From: Takakia lepidozioides
Lineage: Eukaryota > Streptophyta > Takakiopsida > Takakiales > Takakiaceae
Assembly (NCBI GenBank): GCA_030704615.1
Contig: CM060731.1
Location: 1,984,001-2,048,000 of the forward strand
Direction of reading: 5' to 3'
DNA: 64,000 nt
The notes beneath the pieces are model-generated. The model was given only the letters and a program-made list of their open reading frames with translations, had not been told where the DNA came from and did no database searches. Position numbers and translations under genes: made by a program. Shown piece after piece: positions 42,670 through 54,739 of this stretch. Numbering within the stretch: the stretch's first letter is position 1; each line of letters starts with the position of its first letter.

Positions 42670-43656
42670 AGGGCGAATAAACCTGCTGTCAGCAAAGAAG
42701 TAGGCCGTGGAGGAGCCACACGAGCCCCAGTTCTTGCTTTACGTAAGACGAGTGGAGGGAGCAGACAATAGGGAGCCGAGCCCAGATTGGATCAAGAGGA
42801 TCCTAGAAATAAACCAGGATGTGAAGCCGGATTTACCAAGCGGCTTGCCACCGCGAAGAGGAGTTGACCACAAGATTGAGGTGATACCGGGATCGGAACC
42901 TCCTGCCAAGGCGCCCTACCGGTTGAACCACAGAGAGTTGGTCAAGCTGAAGACTCAGTTTCAAAGGATCTAATATCAAAGGGTACATCTGGCCGAGTAA
43001 GTCACCTTACGGAGCCCGGTGCTATTCGCAGACAAGAAGGATGGAACGCTGCGGATGTGTGTCGATTACAGGGCTCTGAATAAGGTGACTATCAAGAACC
43101 GGTACCTACCCTTTGCCAAGGATCGACGACCTCTTTGATTGGTTAGGATGAGCGAAGTATTTTAGCTGGATCGATTTGCGCTCCGACTACCATCAAATCC
43201 GAGTGGCGGAAGGAGATGAGGAGAAAACCGCGTGCAGGACAATGTATGGTTCATATGAGTTCTTGGTGATGCCTTTTTTGGGCTCACCAACGCACCCCCG
43301 CGACCTTTAGGACGCTAAATGAACAGCCTTTTCCATGAGTGGTTGGATGACTTTTTGATCGTGTACATCGACGACATCTTGGTGTACTTGAAACAAAGGA
43401 AGAGCACCTCGAGCACCTCAAAAGGGTGTTCCAGAAATTGCGGGAAGGGAAGCTGTATGCAAAGCTTCAAAGTGCGAATTCGGGGTCACAAAAGTTGAGT
43501 TCCTAGGGCATGTGATTACACAAGTTGGGATCAAAATGGATGACAGAAAGGTGAGGGCGATCTTGGACTGGGAGCCTCTGACTTTGGTCCTGGGAGTGCG
43601 ATCTTTCCTAGGACTCGCCTCCTATTACCGAAAGTATTGAGAAATTTTGCCAATTC
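42670..43656 (+). pseudogene. pol: Reverse transcriptase part of the older Ty3 pol
   Basis: Continues the Ty3 reading after the CACTA element. [30 protein letters not shown] and PYRLNHREL lead into RT sequence ([12 protein letters not shown] near 43055; YIDDILVYL near 43365; FLGHVIT near 43505), in several frames because of numerous small indels. It stops at 43656 at the junction with the inner Ty3 copy. Confidence 0.85.
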
Positions 43657-43661
43657 TCGGT

Positions 43662-44383
43662 GTCGCGGGCCCTTTGCCTTGAGGCAGGGGGTCGGGACAC
43701 ATGAGGGCTGCCCCCTGTGGTGGGGGCAGCGGCAGCTATAGGTAGGGGGGGCTGAAGCACCCTTGAGTGCCCAAGGCACTCAAGGAGGCGGAGGCGCTCA
43801 CTAGGGGAGCCCCGCACACGGGTTTGCGGTGGAGGTGGCTCCACAAGGGGTGGTGGTAGCTTAGTGGGACTAGTGGGGGTGGCATAGGACTCACCATGGG
43901 GGTGGAGACCTCGAGGTGGGAGTCGTGGGGAGTCTTGGGACTCATCACGGTCCATTGGGGCCGCGGTGAGTGGGCCAAGACTCACCGCGCGACTCACCAC
44001 CGGAGTCGAGGGTTTTCGTGGTGGTTCGCCATAAAATGGCATGGCTGGTTATGAAACCCCGCGGACAGCTACAGAAGTATATATAGGGAGTAGTAACCCC
44101 GAGAACGGTGCAAGCCCGTTGGTGACCAAAAACTAGTGAGTAAGCGAGCGAGCCGGAAAGCGACCAAAGAGTGGGGAGCTGTTCCGGACTGCCATCTACC
44201 AAAGGGAATTCTCCTAGTCCCAAATAGGTGGAGGGTTTAGAGGGAAGCGGAAGGGGACCGTTATGTCCCGGTGAGCAGCCGAAACTCCAAGTTGGCCCGG
44301 CGGCCAGGTTGGGAGTCAGGCGCGCGCATCCAAAGCGAGTAACTATGACTTGAAGGGGAGTTTACCGAACGAGGTGTGCGACA
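43662..44383 (+). repeat. Left LTR of the younger Ty3 element
   Basis: 722 bp, starts TGTCGCGGG and ends GCGACA, with a TATATATA box at 44078-44085. It differs from its partner LTR mainly by one-base changes in G or C runs. Confidence 0.93.
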
Positions 44384-44385
44384 CT

Positions 44386-44397
44386 TGGTATCAGAGC
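44386..44397 (+). promoter_or_regulatory. Primer binding site for tRNA-iMet
   Basis: TGGTATCAGAGC, two bases after the left LTR. Confidence 0.9.
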
Positions 44398-44438
44398 TTA
44401 GAGTTCAGTACGCGATCGTCCTTGGGATTGGCCTCATC

Positions 44439-45932
44439 ATGGGGTCGGGCAAGCCGAAGCGAAAGCGGAACGGCCCAAAAGATGATGATCCCGGTGAGCC
44501 CGATGGGGGCGACGTGTCACCGAGGCGGCCGTTTGAGGAAGCGATTAATGTTTCCGAAAACGAGGCCGCTCAGGAGCGGGAGGAATCCGAGGAGTCGGAG
44601 CCCGAGGAATCTTTGAGAGCTCCGACAAACCAAGAGATGCCTCCCATGCCGGCAGCCTTTTGGGAAGGGTTGTTGGCGCAGTTTGGCGGGCGTTGAAAGA
44701 CGTGTGAAGGCGGCTAATGCCACTTCCACCAAGGCAAAGTTTAAGGTGAAGCCTAAGGAACCCGGCACCTTCGAGGGCGTTCGAACCCGGAAGGCACTCA
44801 ACCCTGGCTCCTGGAGCTAGAGCAGTACTTCCGGGCGGCCAAGTTGAGTGACGAGGATCGGGTGGAAGTGGCTCCCACCTATTTGAGGGGCTATGCTCAA
44901 CAATGGTGGCAGAAACGCCTTCACGACCGAGGCCCAAGCCCGGAAATCTTGAACTGGAGTGAGTTCAAGGAATTGATGAAGAGACAGTTTGTGCCCCTCA
45001 ACGCATCCTGGCTTGCCCGGGACAAGATGAGGAATTTGAAGCAAACAGATGACATTCGGGGGTATGTCCAGGCTTTCAATGTGCTGTTGCTCGAAGTCGC
45101 GGACATGGCAGAACCAGAAATGGTCTTCAACTTTGTGGCGGGACTGGCCCCCATGGGCTAGGCGGAAGTTGGAGGAGAAGCCACCCAAGACTTTGAACGA
45201 GGCAATTGAGAGAGCTGAATGTTTCTCGGATGTCCCTAGGGGTGAGAGACAAGGCCGTACGGAGCTGAACCACAAGAAGACCCGGCGGGAAGGTGACTCC
45301 TCCCGACCGGAAAAGAAGTGGGATAGGCCACGCGGCGAAATGGCACGTGGAAATCGAAGGGAGGTCCTTCACACGTCAAGGCGGCACCCGGGGTGCTTCG
45401 AAAGGAAAAGCGGGTGGAGCGACTTATGGCGGACAGAAGGCGACCTTTGATGGAGTGTGTTTCAATTGCGCGGGAGCCCGGGCACATGGCCAAGAAGTGC
45501 ACGAAGCCCCGGCAATTGAACATGACTCGGGCGACCACGGAGCTGTCGGAAGATACCATCAGTCGCTTGGTGGAAGCGGTGGTCGCCAGGACTTGCAAGG
45601 TAGGCAAATTTTCTTGTGAGTTGTATCAGGAAACTGGCGCCTTACGAAAAGGGAGTCAGTTATTGTTCGTGGATGGGATAATATCCGGAACTAATGTGTC
45701 GTTGTTGGTGGACACAGGAGCGTCGCACTCCTTCATGACGCCGGCGGCGGCGCGAAAGTTGGGACTCCCGACAAGTGACGTGGGGGCCTCTATTGAGGTG
45801 CGCTCTGCCAAAGGAGAACCTCAGTTGGCGACAAGGTTGGCGTTTGATGTTCCTCTTCAACTGGGGAGTTGGGAGGGACGTGAGAACTTCACTATCTGCG
45901 AGATCGATGGAGTGGATCTCATTTTGGAATGA
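44439..45932 (+). pseudogene. gag: Gag and protease of the younger Ty3 element
   Basis: The ATG at 44439 is in the same MGSGKPKRKRNGP context as at 35605. Gag core pieces lie at 44844-45161 (DEDRVEVAPTYLRGYAQQWW, DDIRGYVQAF). The zinc knuckle near 45460-45505 (VCFNC, GHMAKKC) is split by a one-base shift. The protease VDTGASHSFMTPAAARKLGL is at about 45710-45765. Frame changes at about 44695, 45160, 45340 and 45470 fall mostly in G or C runs. Confidence 0.9.
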
Positions 45933-48900
45933 CCTTTTTGAGCAAATCCGGAGCGGTCATAGATGGCCGCAAGAGAGTAGTCACGCTGCCATGTGGGAAT
46001 GGTGGCGAGGTTTTACGAGTGTCGGAACGCCCAAATCCGTGGAAGGGCGAATAAACCTTCTATCAGCAAAGGAGTGGGCCGTGGAGGAGACACACGAGTC
46101 CCAGTTTTTGCTTTACATTAGAGAAGTGAAAGGAGAAGGCGATGGGGAGCCGAGCCCAGATTGGATCAAGGGGATTTTGGAGAAATACCAGGATGTGATG
46201 CCGGAGGATTTACCAAGCGGCTTGCCACCGCGAAGAGGAGTTGACCAAAAATTGAGGTGATACCGGGATCGGAACCGCCTGCCAAGGCGCCCTACCGGTT
46301 GAGCCACAAAGAGTTGGTCGAGCTGAAGACTCAGCTCAAAGATCTAATGTCAAAGGGGTACATCCGGCCGAGTAAGTCACCTTACGGAGCCCCGGTGCTA
46401 TTTGCAGACAAGAAGGATGGGACGCTGCGGATGTGTGTCGATTACAGGGCTCTGAATAAGGTGACTATCAAAAACCGGTACCCTTTGCCAAGGATCGACG
46501 ACCTCTTCGATCGGTTGGAGGAGCGAAGTATTTCAGCCGGATCGACTTGCGCTCCGGCTATCACCAAATTCGGGTGGCGGAAGGAGATGAGGAGAAGACC
46601 GCGTGCAGGACAAGGTATGGTTCATATGAGTTCTTGGTGATGCCTTTTGGGCTCACCAATGCACCAGCGACATTTAGCACGCTGATGAACAGCCTTTTCC
46701 AGGAGTGGTTGGATGACTTTGTGATCGTGTACATCGACGACATCTTGGTGTACTCGAAAACAAAGGAGGAGCACCTGGAGCACCTCAAAAGGGTGTTCCA
46801 AAAATTGCGAGAAGGGAAGCTGTATGCCAAAGCTTCAAAGTGCGAATTCGGGGTCACAAAAGTGGAGTTCTTGGGGCACGTGATTACACAGGATGGGATC
46901 AAAATGGATGAGAAAGGTGAGGGCGATCTTGGACTGGGAGCCTCCGACTTCGGTCCCGGGAGTGCGATCCTTCCTAGGACTCGCCTCCTATTACCGGAAG
47001 TATGTGAGAAATTTCGCCAAGATCGCGGGGCCGCTGTCGGACCTTCTGTGTAAATCCAAAGTCTGGGTATGGAACACATTTTGTGGCCAAGCTTTTGCTG
47101 AATTGAAGCAGCGGATGACGGAAGCTCCAGTCTTAAAAATCCCGGAGTTCGATCGTCCGTTTGAGATTCATACAGATGCATCGGACTTCGCAATTGGGGG
47201 TGTACTTATGCAAGATGGACGTCCAGTGGCTTACGAAAGTAAGAAACTGAATGAAGTGGAGCGACGGTGGCCGACGCACGAAAAAGAGATGAAGGCGGTG
47301 GTACATTGCCTTGAACTCTGGCGCCACTATGTTGGTTCCAACCCAGTGAAGGTGTTCACGGACAATGTCACGGTGAAGTATTTTGCCACGCAGCCCAAGT
47401 TGTCCCCAAAACAACTTAGGTGGCAAGATACTTTGGCAGTGTTCGACGTGGATATCCAGTACAAACCGGACGGGACAATGTGGTGGCCGATGCTTTAAGT
47501 AGAAAGCAGCAGCTCTTGTTGGTGTACAAGGGCGAGACGGCGCTCCAAAGGAAGATCCGGAAGGCTTGCCGGAAGGATGAGCTGGCAAAGTGCGTGATGC
47601 AGAACTTGAGAATGGGGGTTTAAATCGCAGTTCCACTTGCAAAACGGACTGCTCCGGTATAAGCAAAAACGTCTCTATGTGCCAAAGGGAGGGATCAGGG
47701 ATAGTCTCTTGAGAGAATGCCATGATAGCCCGCTTGCGGGCCACGGTGGAGCCAAGCGCACTGCGGCACTCTTGAAGAAAGAGTATTTTGGCCCAAACTG
47801 AGGGAGGAGGCAGAGGAGTATGTTAAGACATGCACCACATGCCAACAAAACCGGAGCGAGTATAAAAAGCAAGCAAGCGGGGCTGTTACAACCTTGCCGA
47901 TTCCAGAGGGGACTTGGGAAAGCGTCTCGATGGATTTCATGACTGCTTTGCCGCTGTCAAAAGGATTCGATGCAATCATGGTGGTGGTAGATAGGTTCAG
48001 TAAAATGGCCCATTTCATTTCCCCACCAAGGAGATGGCAACTGCGCAAGAGACAGGGCGACTTTACTTTCGCCCACGTCTTAAAAAGCATCATGGAGTCC
48101 CGAAGGATATTGTCTCGGACCGCGATCCAAAGTTTACGAGTAAATTCTGGAGAGCACTTTGGAAGAAGATGGGGACGAGGCTGAAGATGAGCACCGCCTT
48201 CCGACCTACGACGGACGGCCAAACGGAAAGAGTGAATTCCGTAGTGAAGCAATTCTTGCGGAATTACGTGTCGGCAGACCAATCAGACTGGATGGAACAC
48301 TTAGACGCGGCAGAGTTCTGTTATAATAACACAGAACACTCCGCGACGGGAGTTTCCCCTTTTGTGTTGGTCTATGGAAAAGCACCTCTGGTGCCGACAA
48401 GTTGGGCCGCCCAGGACGTTGAGGAACCGGCAGTAGCGGCGGTACTGGAAGAACGCGAGCGTTTGTTGAAGCTCGCAAAGTACAACATTGCCAAAGCTAG
48501 GAAACGGTATGAAAGGCAGGCGAATCGGAAGCGGAGGGAAGTGAAGTTTGAGGCAGGCACAGAGGTCTGGTTGAACATCAAGAATTTTCGACTACCTCCG
48601 GAAATGAGTCCGAAGTTCGTACCTCCGTATGCGGGTCCCTTTCGCATTCGGAGGGTTATGAATGAGGATGTGTATGAATTGGAGCTGCCAACAAACAGCA
48701 AGGTGCACCCAGTATTCCATGTCTCCCTTTGAAGCCTTACTTCAAAGATGAAGCACGTCCGAATCGGCAGCAAGTGTTGCGTCCGCCACCTATGCTGTTG
48801 GATCATGAAAATGAACCCGAGTACGAGGTGGAGGCAATACTTAAGTCGAGGAGGTTCAAGAACCGAGAAACGGAGTATCTCGTCAAATGGAAGGGCTATC

Positions 48901-49001
48901 ATCTTGTGGAGGCATCTTGGGTGCGTGCCTCAGAAATGGGAAACGCATCCGAGGCAGTTGCAGCGTTCGAAGGGCGACCTCAAAAGCGGAAGAAGCGTTG
49001 A
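45933..49001 (+). pseudogene. pol: Pol of the younger Ty3 element: RT, RNase H, integrase, chromodomain
   Basis: [35 protein letters not shown], and the catalytic YIDDILVYSK (about 46728). RNase [21 protein letters not shown] (about 47160) and [10 protein letters not shown]. Integrase: a TCTTCQQ knuckle (about 47830), SVSMDFMTALPLSKGFD (first Asp), DIVSDRDPKFTSKFW (second Asp), and FRPTTDGQTERVN (catalytic Glu). The C terminus is a chromodomain (EYEVEAILKSRRF, EYLVKWKGY, ASWV; about 48810-48930), which in chromoviruses steers integration to marked chromatin. Breaks between the open pieces (46260, 46640, 46900, 47460, 47620, 47800, 48035, 48730) are short frame changes. Confidence 0.92.
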
Positions 49002-49909
49002 TGGGGACATCAACCTTGGAGCGTGGGGGAGGAAATGCATGCTTAGCCCAGTTTAGCTAGCTCAGGAATCCGATTGCAAAAACTTGTATTGTACAAAAAA
49101 ATTTGTGATAAAGGAAATGGGTTCCAAATATTGTGCGTCCTATTGTGTTTGGAATGGTGATGCATGGTGTGGTTGGCTGGTGTGTAGAATGCATGCTAGC
49201 TTACAAAAGTGGGAGAGGTAAATTGGGTTAATCGTGTGTTTGCGTAGTGCCGAAATCGGGTGACTCCCATCCAAGGGGCAAGGAAACTTGCGCCTTATTT
49301 GGGAGTTCAAGTGCTAGTGCGCACCTGGCGCGTGCGCGTACTATAACTGCGCTACCGAGGGGGGGTTGCCTTGTAGTGCGGGCTAACGCGGAAGCTACGT
49401 GCTTCCGTTCACGTACTATAATCGTGTAGCCTCGGGACGAAGTCGTAGTGCGGCTTCGGCGTGTTCCCGTACCTCAGGCCAGCATTCCAAGGCGGACCCA
49501 ATTGTAGTGATTGGGGCGCACGGTTGGTTCAAGGTTACCTTTCTAGTCAAAGGGTTCCAGGTGAACCCTTGCTCAAGGTGATGCCAAAAGCGGCATCATG
49601 AGCGATCGCAAGCAATGTTGTTGCAGTAAGGGCGATTCGATCCTCGGGGAGGATCGTTCCTTGGCCTTGAAGTAGGCCAAGAAGAGTGCACTGGGAGGAG
49701 CTGGAGAGGCTCCACCCTTGGCCGGGACTTGGAGGAAGTCGGCCGAACTAGCTAGTGGAGAGTGGAGTCAAGTGTGGATTTGGTTCTTTGCCATGGGACG
49801 CCATGGTACGGAAACAAACTCCTTGATGTGGGACGCCACAACTTGGATGTTCGTTTCTACAAAATGGACAAGTCGATGAGGACATCGACTCCCTGTTGGT
49901 AGGGGTGTG
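49002..49909 (+). other. 3' untranslated region of the younger Ty3 element
   Basis: Matches 52291-53194 of the older copy throughout, so it belongs to the family. No ORF. It contains a palindrome CGGAAGCTACGTGCTTCCG (about 49389) and GTACTATAA twice. The LTR is preceded by GGTAGGGGTGTG, the probable polypurine-tract region. Confidence 0.75.
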
Positions 49910-50633
49910 TGTCGCGGCCCTTTGCCTTGAGGGCAGGGGGTCGGGACACATGAGGGGCTGCCCCTGTGGTGGGGGCAGCGGCAGCGATAGGTATGGGGGC
50001 TGAAGCACCCTTGAGTGCCCAAGGCACTCAAGGAGGCGGAGGCGCTCACTAGGTGGAGCCCCGCACACCGGGTTGCGGTGGAGGTGGCTCCACAAGGGGT
50101 GGTGGTAGCTTAGTGGGACTTAGTGGGGTGGCATAGGACTCACCATGGGGGTGGAGACCTCGAGGTGGGAGTCGTGGGGAGTCTTGGGACTCATCACGGT
50201 CCATTGGGGGCCGCGGTGAGTGGGCCAAGACTCACCGCGACTCACCACCGGGAGTCGAGGGTTTTCGTGGTGGTTCGCCATAAAATGGCATGGCTGGTTA
50301 TGAAACCCCCGCGGACAGCTACAGAAGTATATATAGGGAGTAGTAACCCCGAGAACGGTGCAAGCCCGTTGGTGACCAAAAACTAGTGAGTAAGCGAGCG
50401 AGCCGGAAAGCGACCAAAGAGTGGGGAGCTGTTCCGGACTGCCATCTACCAAAGGGAATTCTCCTAGTCCCAAATAGGTGGAGGGTTTAGAGGGAAGCGG
50501 AAGGGGACCGTTATGTCCCGGTGAGCAGCCGAAACTCCAAGTTGGCCCGGCGGCCAGGTTGGGAGTCAGGCGCGCGCATCCAAGCGAGTAACTATGACTT
50601 GAAGGGGAGTTTACCGAACTGAGGTGTGCGACA
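49910..50633 (+). repeat. Right LTR of the younger Ty3 element
   Basis: 724 bp, TGTCGCGGCC to GCGACA, with a TATATATA box near 50327-50334, followed by the CTCGG duplication. Confidence 0.93.
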
Positions 50634-52290
50634 CTCGGGGCCGCTGTCAAACCTTTTGTGTAAGTCCAAGGTATGGGTGTGGAACACCTTTTGTGGCCAA
50701 GCTTTTGCCGAGTTGAAGCAGCGGATGGCAGAAGCTCCAGTCTGAAAAATTCCGGAGTTTGACCATCCATTTGAGATTCATACAGATGCGTCGGACTTCA
50801 CAATTGGGGTGTGCTCATGCAGGATGGACGTCCAGTGGCTTACGAAGGTAAGAAACTGAATGAAATGGAGCGACGGTGGCCAACGCACGAGAAAGAGATG
50901 AAGGTGGCGGTGCATTGCCTTGAGCTTTGGCTATATTGGTTCCAACTCGGTGAAGGTGTTCACGGACAATGTCACGGTGAAGTATTTTGCCACGAAGCCT
51001 AAGTTGTCCCCAAAACAACTTAGGTGGCAAGACACTTTGACAGAGTTCGATGTGGATATCCAGTACAAACCGGGACGGGACAATGTGGTGGCCGATGCTT
51101 TAAGTAGAAAGCAGCAGCTCATGTTGGTGTACAGGGGCGAGACGGCGCTCCAAAGGAAAATCCGGAAGGCTTACCGGAAGGATGAGATGGCGAAGGCCGT
51201 GATGCAGGACTTGAGGATGGGGGTTAAATCGCAGTTCCACTTGCAAAATGGACTGCTCCGGTACAAGCAAAAGCGTCTCTATGTGGCGAAGGGAGGGATC
51301 AGAGATAGTCTCTTGAGAGAATGTCATGATGGCCCGCTTGTGGGCCACGGCGGAGCCAAGCGCACCGCGGCACTCCTGAAGAAAGAGTATTTGGCCCAAA
51401 CTGAGAGAGGAGGCCGAGGAGTATGTCAAGACATGCACCACATGCCAACAAAACCAGAGCAAGTACAAAAAGCAAGCGGGGCTGTTACAACCCTTGCCGA
51501 TTCCAGAGGGGTCTTGGGAAAGTGTCTCGATGGTGAAGCAGATCTTGCGGAATTACGTGTCGGCAGACCAATAGGACTAGGTGGAGCACTTGGATGCGGC
51601 AGAGTTCTGTTATAATAACACAAAACACTCCGCAACTGGAGTTTCCCCTTTCGTATTGGTCTATGGAAAAGCACCTCTGGTGCCGACAAGTTGGGCGCCC
51701 AAGACGTTGAGGAACCGGCAGCAGCAGCGGTGCTGGAAGAACGCGAGCATTTGTTGAAGCTCGCAAAGTACAACATTGCCAAAGCTAGGAAACGGTATGA
51801 ACGGCAGGCAAATCGGAAGCGGAGGGAAGTTAAGTTTGAGGCAGGCACGGAGGTCTGGTTGAACATCAAGAATTTCCGACTACCTCCGGAAGTGAGTCCG
51901 AAGTTCGTACCTCCGTATGCGGGACCCTTTCGCATCCGGAAGGTTATGAATGAGGATGTGTATGAATTGGAGCTGCCGGCAAACAACAAGGTACATCCGG
52001 TATTCCACGTCTCCCTTTTGAAGCTTTACTTCAAAGATGAAGCGCGTCCGAATCCACATCAAGTGTTGCTTCCGCCACCTGTGCTGTTGGATCATGAAAA
52101 TGAACCTGAGTACAAGATGGAGGCAGTGCTTAAGTCGATGAGGTTCAAGAATCGAGAAATAGAGTATCTCGTGAAATGGAAGGGCTATCATCATGTGGAG
52201 GCATCTTGGGTGCGTGCCTCAGAAATGGGAAACGCATCCGAGGCGGTTGCAGCTTTCGAAGGGCGACCTCAAAAGCGGAAGAAGCGTTGA
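50634..52290 (+). pseudogene. pol: RNase H, integrase and chromodomain of the older Ty3, core deleted
   Basis: Resumes after the nested copy with the RNase H ([20 protein letters not shown]), the integrase zinc knuckle region and, from 51691, the C-terminal integrase and chromodomain (EYKMEAVLKSMRF, EYLVKWKGYHHVEASWV). At about 51534 the DNA jumps from the sequence equal to 47933 straight to that equal to 48245, removing about 311 nt with the first two catalytic Asp and the Glu. The element cannot make active integrase. Confidence 0.9.
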
Positions 52291-53194
52291 TGGGGACATC
52301 AACCTTGGATTGTGGGGGAGGAAATGCATGTTTAGCCCGGCTTAGCTAGCTCAGGAATCCGATTGCAAAAACTTGTATTGTACAAATTTTGTTATAAATG
52401 AAATGGTTTCCAAATGTTGTGCGTCCTATTTTGTTTGGAATGGTGATGCATGGTTTGGTTGGCTAGTGTGTAGAATGCATGCTAGCTTACAAAAGTGGGA
52501 GAGGTAAATTGGATTAATCGTGTGTTTGCGTAGTGCCGAAATCGGGTGACTCCCATCCAAGGGGCAAGGAAACTTGCACCTTCTTTGGGAGTTCAAGTGC
52601 TAGTGTGCACCTGGCGCGTGCGCGTACTATAACTGCGTTACCGAGGGGGTTGCTTTGTAGTGCGGGCTAACGCGGAAGCTACGTGCTTCCATTCACGTAC
52701 TATAAACGTGTAGCCTCGGGACGAAGTCGTAGTGCGGCTTCGGCGTGTTCCCGTACCTCAGGCCGGCATTCCAAGGCGGACCCAATTGTAGTGATTGGGG
52801 CGCACGGTTGGTTCAAGGTTATCTTCCTAGTCAAAAAGGGTTCAAGGTGAACCCTTGCTCAAGGTGATGCCAAAAGCGGCAACATGAGCGGTCGCAAGCA
52901 ATGTAGTTGCAGTAAGGCGATTCGATGCTCGGGGAGGATCGTTCCTTGGCCCTGAAGTGGGCCAAGAAGAGTGCACTAGGAGGAGCTTGAGAGGCTCCAC
53001 CCTTGGCCGGGACTTGGAGGAAGTTGGCCGAACTAGCTAGTGGAGAGTAGAGTCAAGTGGGGGTTTGGTTCTTTGCCATGGGACGCCGTGGTACGGAAAC
53101 AAACTCCTTGATGTGGGACGCCACAATTTGGATGTTCGTTTCTACAGAATGGACAAGTCGATGAGGACATCGACTCCCTGTTGGTAGGGGTGTC
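52291..53194 (+). other. 3' untranslated region of the older Ty3 element
   Basis: Collinear with 49002-49909 and carries substitutions as well as indels. No gene. Confidence 0.75.
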
Positions 53195-53919
53195 TGTCGC
53201 GGCCCTTTGCCTTGAGGGAAGGGGGTTGGGACACAAGAGGGGCTGCCCCTGTGGTGGGGGTAGTGGCAACAATAGATAGGGGGGTTGAAGCACCCTTGAG
53301 TGCCCAAAGCACTCAAGGAGGCGAAGGCGCTCACTAGGTGGAGCCCCGCACACCGGGTTGCGGTGGGGGTGGTTCCACGAGGGGTGGTGGTAGCTTAGTG
53401 GGTCTTAATGGGGGTGGCATAGGACTCACCACAGGGCGGAAAGCTTGTGGTGGGAGTCGTGGGGAGTCTTGGGACTCATCACGGTCCAATGGGGCCGTGG
53501 TAGGTGGGCCAAGACTCACCGCGACTCATCACCGAGAGTCGAGGGTTTTCGTGGTGGTTCGCCATAAAATGGCAGGGTTGTTTGTGAAACCCCCGCAGAC
53601 AGTCACAGAAGTATATATAAGGAGTAGTAACCTCGAGAACGGTGCAAGCCCGTTGGTGACCAAAAACTAGTGAGTAAGCGTGCGAGCCGGAAAGCGACCA
53701 AGGGGTGGGGAGCTATTCCGGACTGCCAACATCCAAAGGGAATTTCTACTAGGCCCAAATTGAGAGAGGGTCTTGTGGAGGAATAAAGGGGGACCGTTAT
53801 GTCCCGGTGAGCAGCCGAAGCTCCGAGTTGGCCCGGCGGCCAGTTTGGGAGTTAGGCGCGCGCATCAAAGCGGGCAACTATGACTTGAAGGGGAGCTTAC
53901 CGAAGTGAGGTGCGCAACA
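53195..53919 (+). repeat. Right LTR of the older Ty3 element
   Basis: 725 bp, full length, ends GCGCAACA followed by CACAG. It differs from its left partner by scattered substitutions plus the 42-bp deletion in that partner, consistent with an older insertion. Confidence 0.93.
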
Positions 53920-54289
53920 CACAGAGCTACACAAGATTCGTTGCAGAAGTCTGGTCTTAATTCATTGCGAACTTGAGCATTTGAGGTTAAAAAAAAAAAA
54001 ACATATACCAAACCGGCCGTTGCTGCAGTATTATGGGAGTCAGTATGAGTATGGCCTACAACAGCCATAATACTAATAAAGCTCACAATGAATGTTGCGA
54101 GTATCTGATGTCCCAACCCCCCAAACAAACTTGCATTGAATTCATCATATCACCCAGTCTGACATAGCAAAGTCTCAATTTAGCTTGCCTGTCAAACTTC
54201 AAGCTCACAAATTGTCTCACTAATGGCTCTCATCTCCATGTTAACTCAAAGCACATTACACTCTACAGTTACTGTTTTATTGAAAGGAA

Positions 54290-54640
54290 GGTGTAAGTAA
54301 AGAGTAGTTCCCTCTCTGCAATTCATGAAGAACAATGCCCCTGACAACCTGCATTTGAAATTAAAATGTGTCTAAACTATTCCACATGGGAAAAGGAGGC
54401 ACAAGAACCTTGCATGACGTACAAGAAAACACGTTGAACAACATAACGAGGGAGTAAACTTTCAAGCAGTTAACCCAAAGATAGAAAGCCAACCTGAAGA
54501 CGAATAGAGAGCCAAAGGCTAGCTGCTAGCTCTGAGTATGAGGTAGCATACACGTTTTCATGTCCTCTCAATTCTCCTTGATCCACTTTGTCCAATGGGA
54601 CCTTCAGGCCCCCTGTAGCTATCAAAGACTTTCTTTCTAT
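54290..54640 (-). pseudogene. Two exon-like pieces of an unrecognised gene
   Basis: On the minus strand, 54634-54496 reads SLIATGGLKVPLDKVDQGEL and ENVYATSYSELAASLWLSIR, ending CTTCAG|GTTGGC (possible donor). About 140 bp on, TTTGAAATGCAG-like acceptor sequence precedes VVRGIVLHELQRGNYSLLTP and a stop near 54283. The join is in frame. I cannot name the protein. It lies in CACTA cargo, so it is probably a captured gene end. Confidence 0.35.
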
Positions 54641-54739
54641 CTATCTTAGACAATCCCTTGAGCTTTAGTTACTTTCGGGCTGTTGCTTGTTTCTTTCTTC
54701 ATCTTGTCCCATAAGCTCTCTTTGAGCTTCACGCATTGT

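Larger units (their letters stand above)
43662..50633 (+). mobile_element. Younger Ty3/gypsy chromovirus copy, nested in its sibling
   Basis: LTRs 43662-44383 and 49910-50633 are nearly identical. CTCGG flanks the element on both sides (43657-43661 and 50634-50638). The full internal order PBS, gag, protease, RT, RNase H, integrase, chromodomain is present. The host sequence on either side rejoins as the RT/RNase H linker of the older copy. Coding is interrupted by about a dozen frame changes. Confidence 0.97.
34867..53919 (+). mobile_element. Older Ty3/gypsy chromovirus, split by two insertions
   Basis: LTRs 34867-35549 and 53195-53919 begin TGTCGCGGCC and end in ACA. CACAG lies immediately before (34862-34866) and after (53920-53924) as target duplication. 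Internal order is PBS, gag, protease, RT, RNase H, integrase, chromodomain. A CACTA element (37207-42664) interrupts after the protease and a sibling Ty3 copy (43662-50633) interrupts at the RT/RNase H junction. Own length is about 6,615 bp; the sibling is 6,972 bp, and the two deletions visible here (about 42 bp in the left LTR, about 311 bp in integrase) account for nearly all of the difference. Confidence 0.95.
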
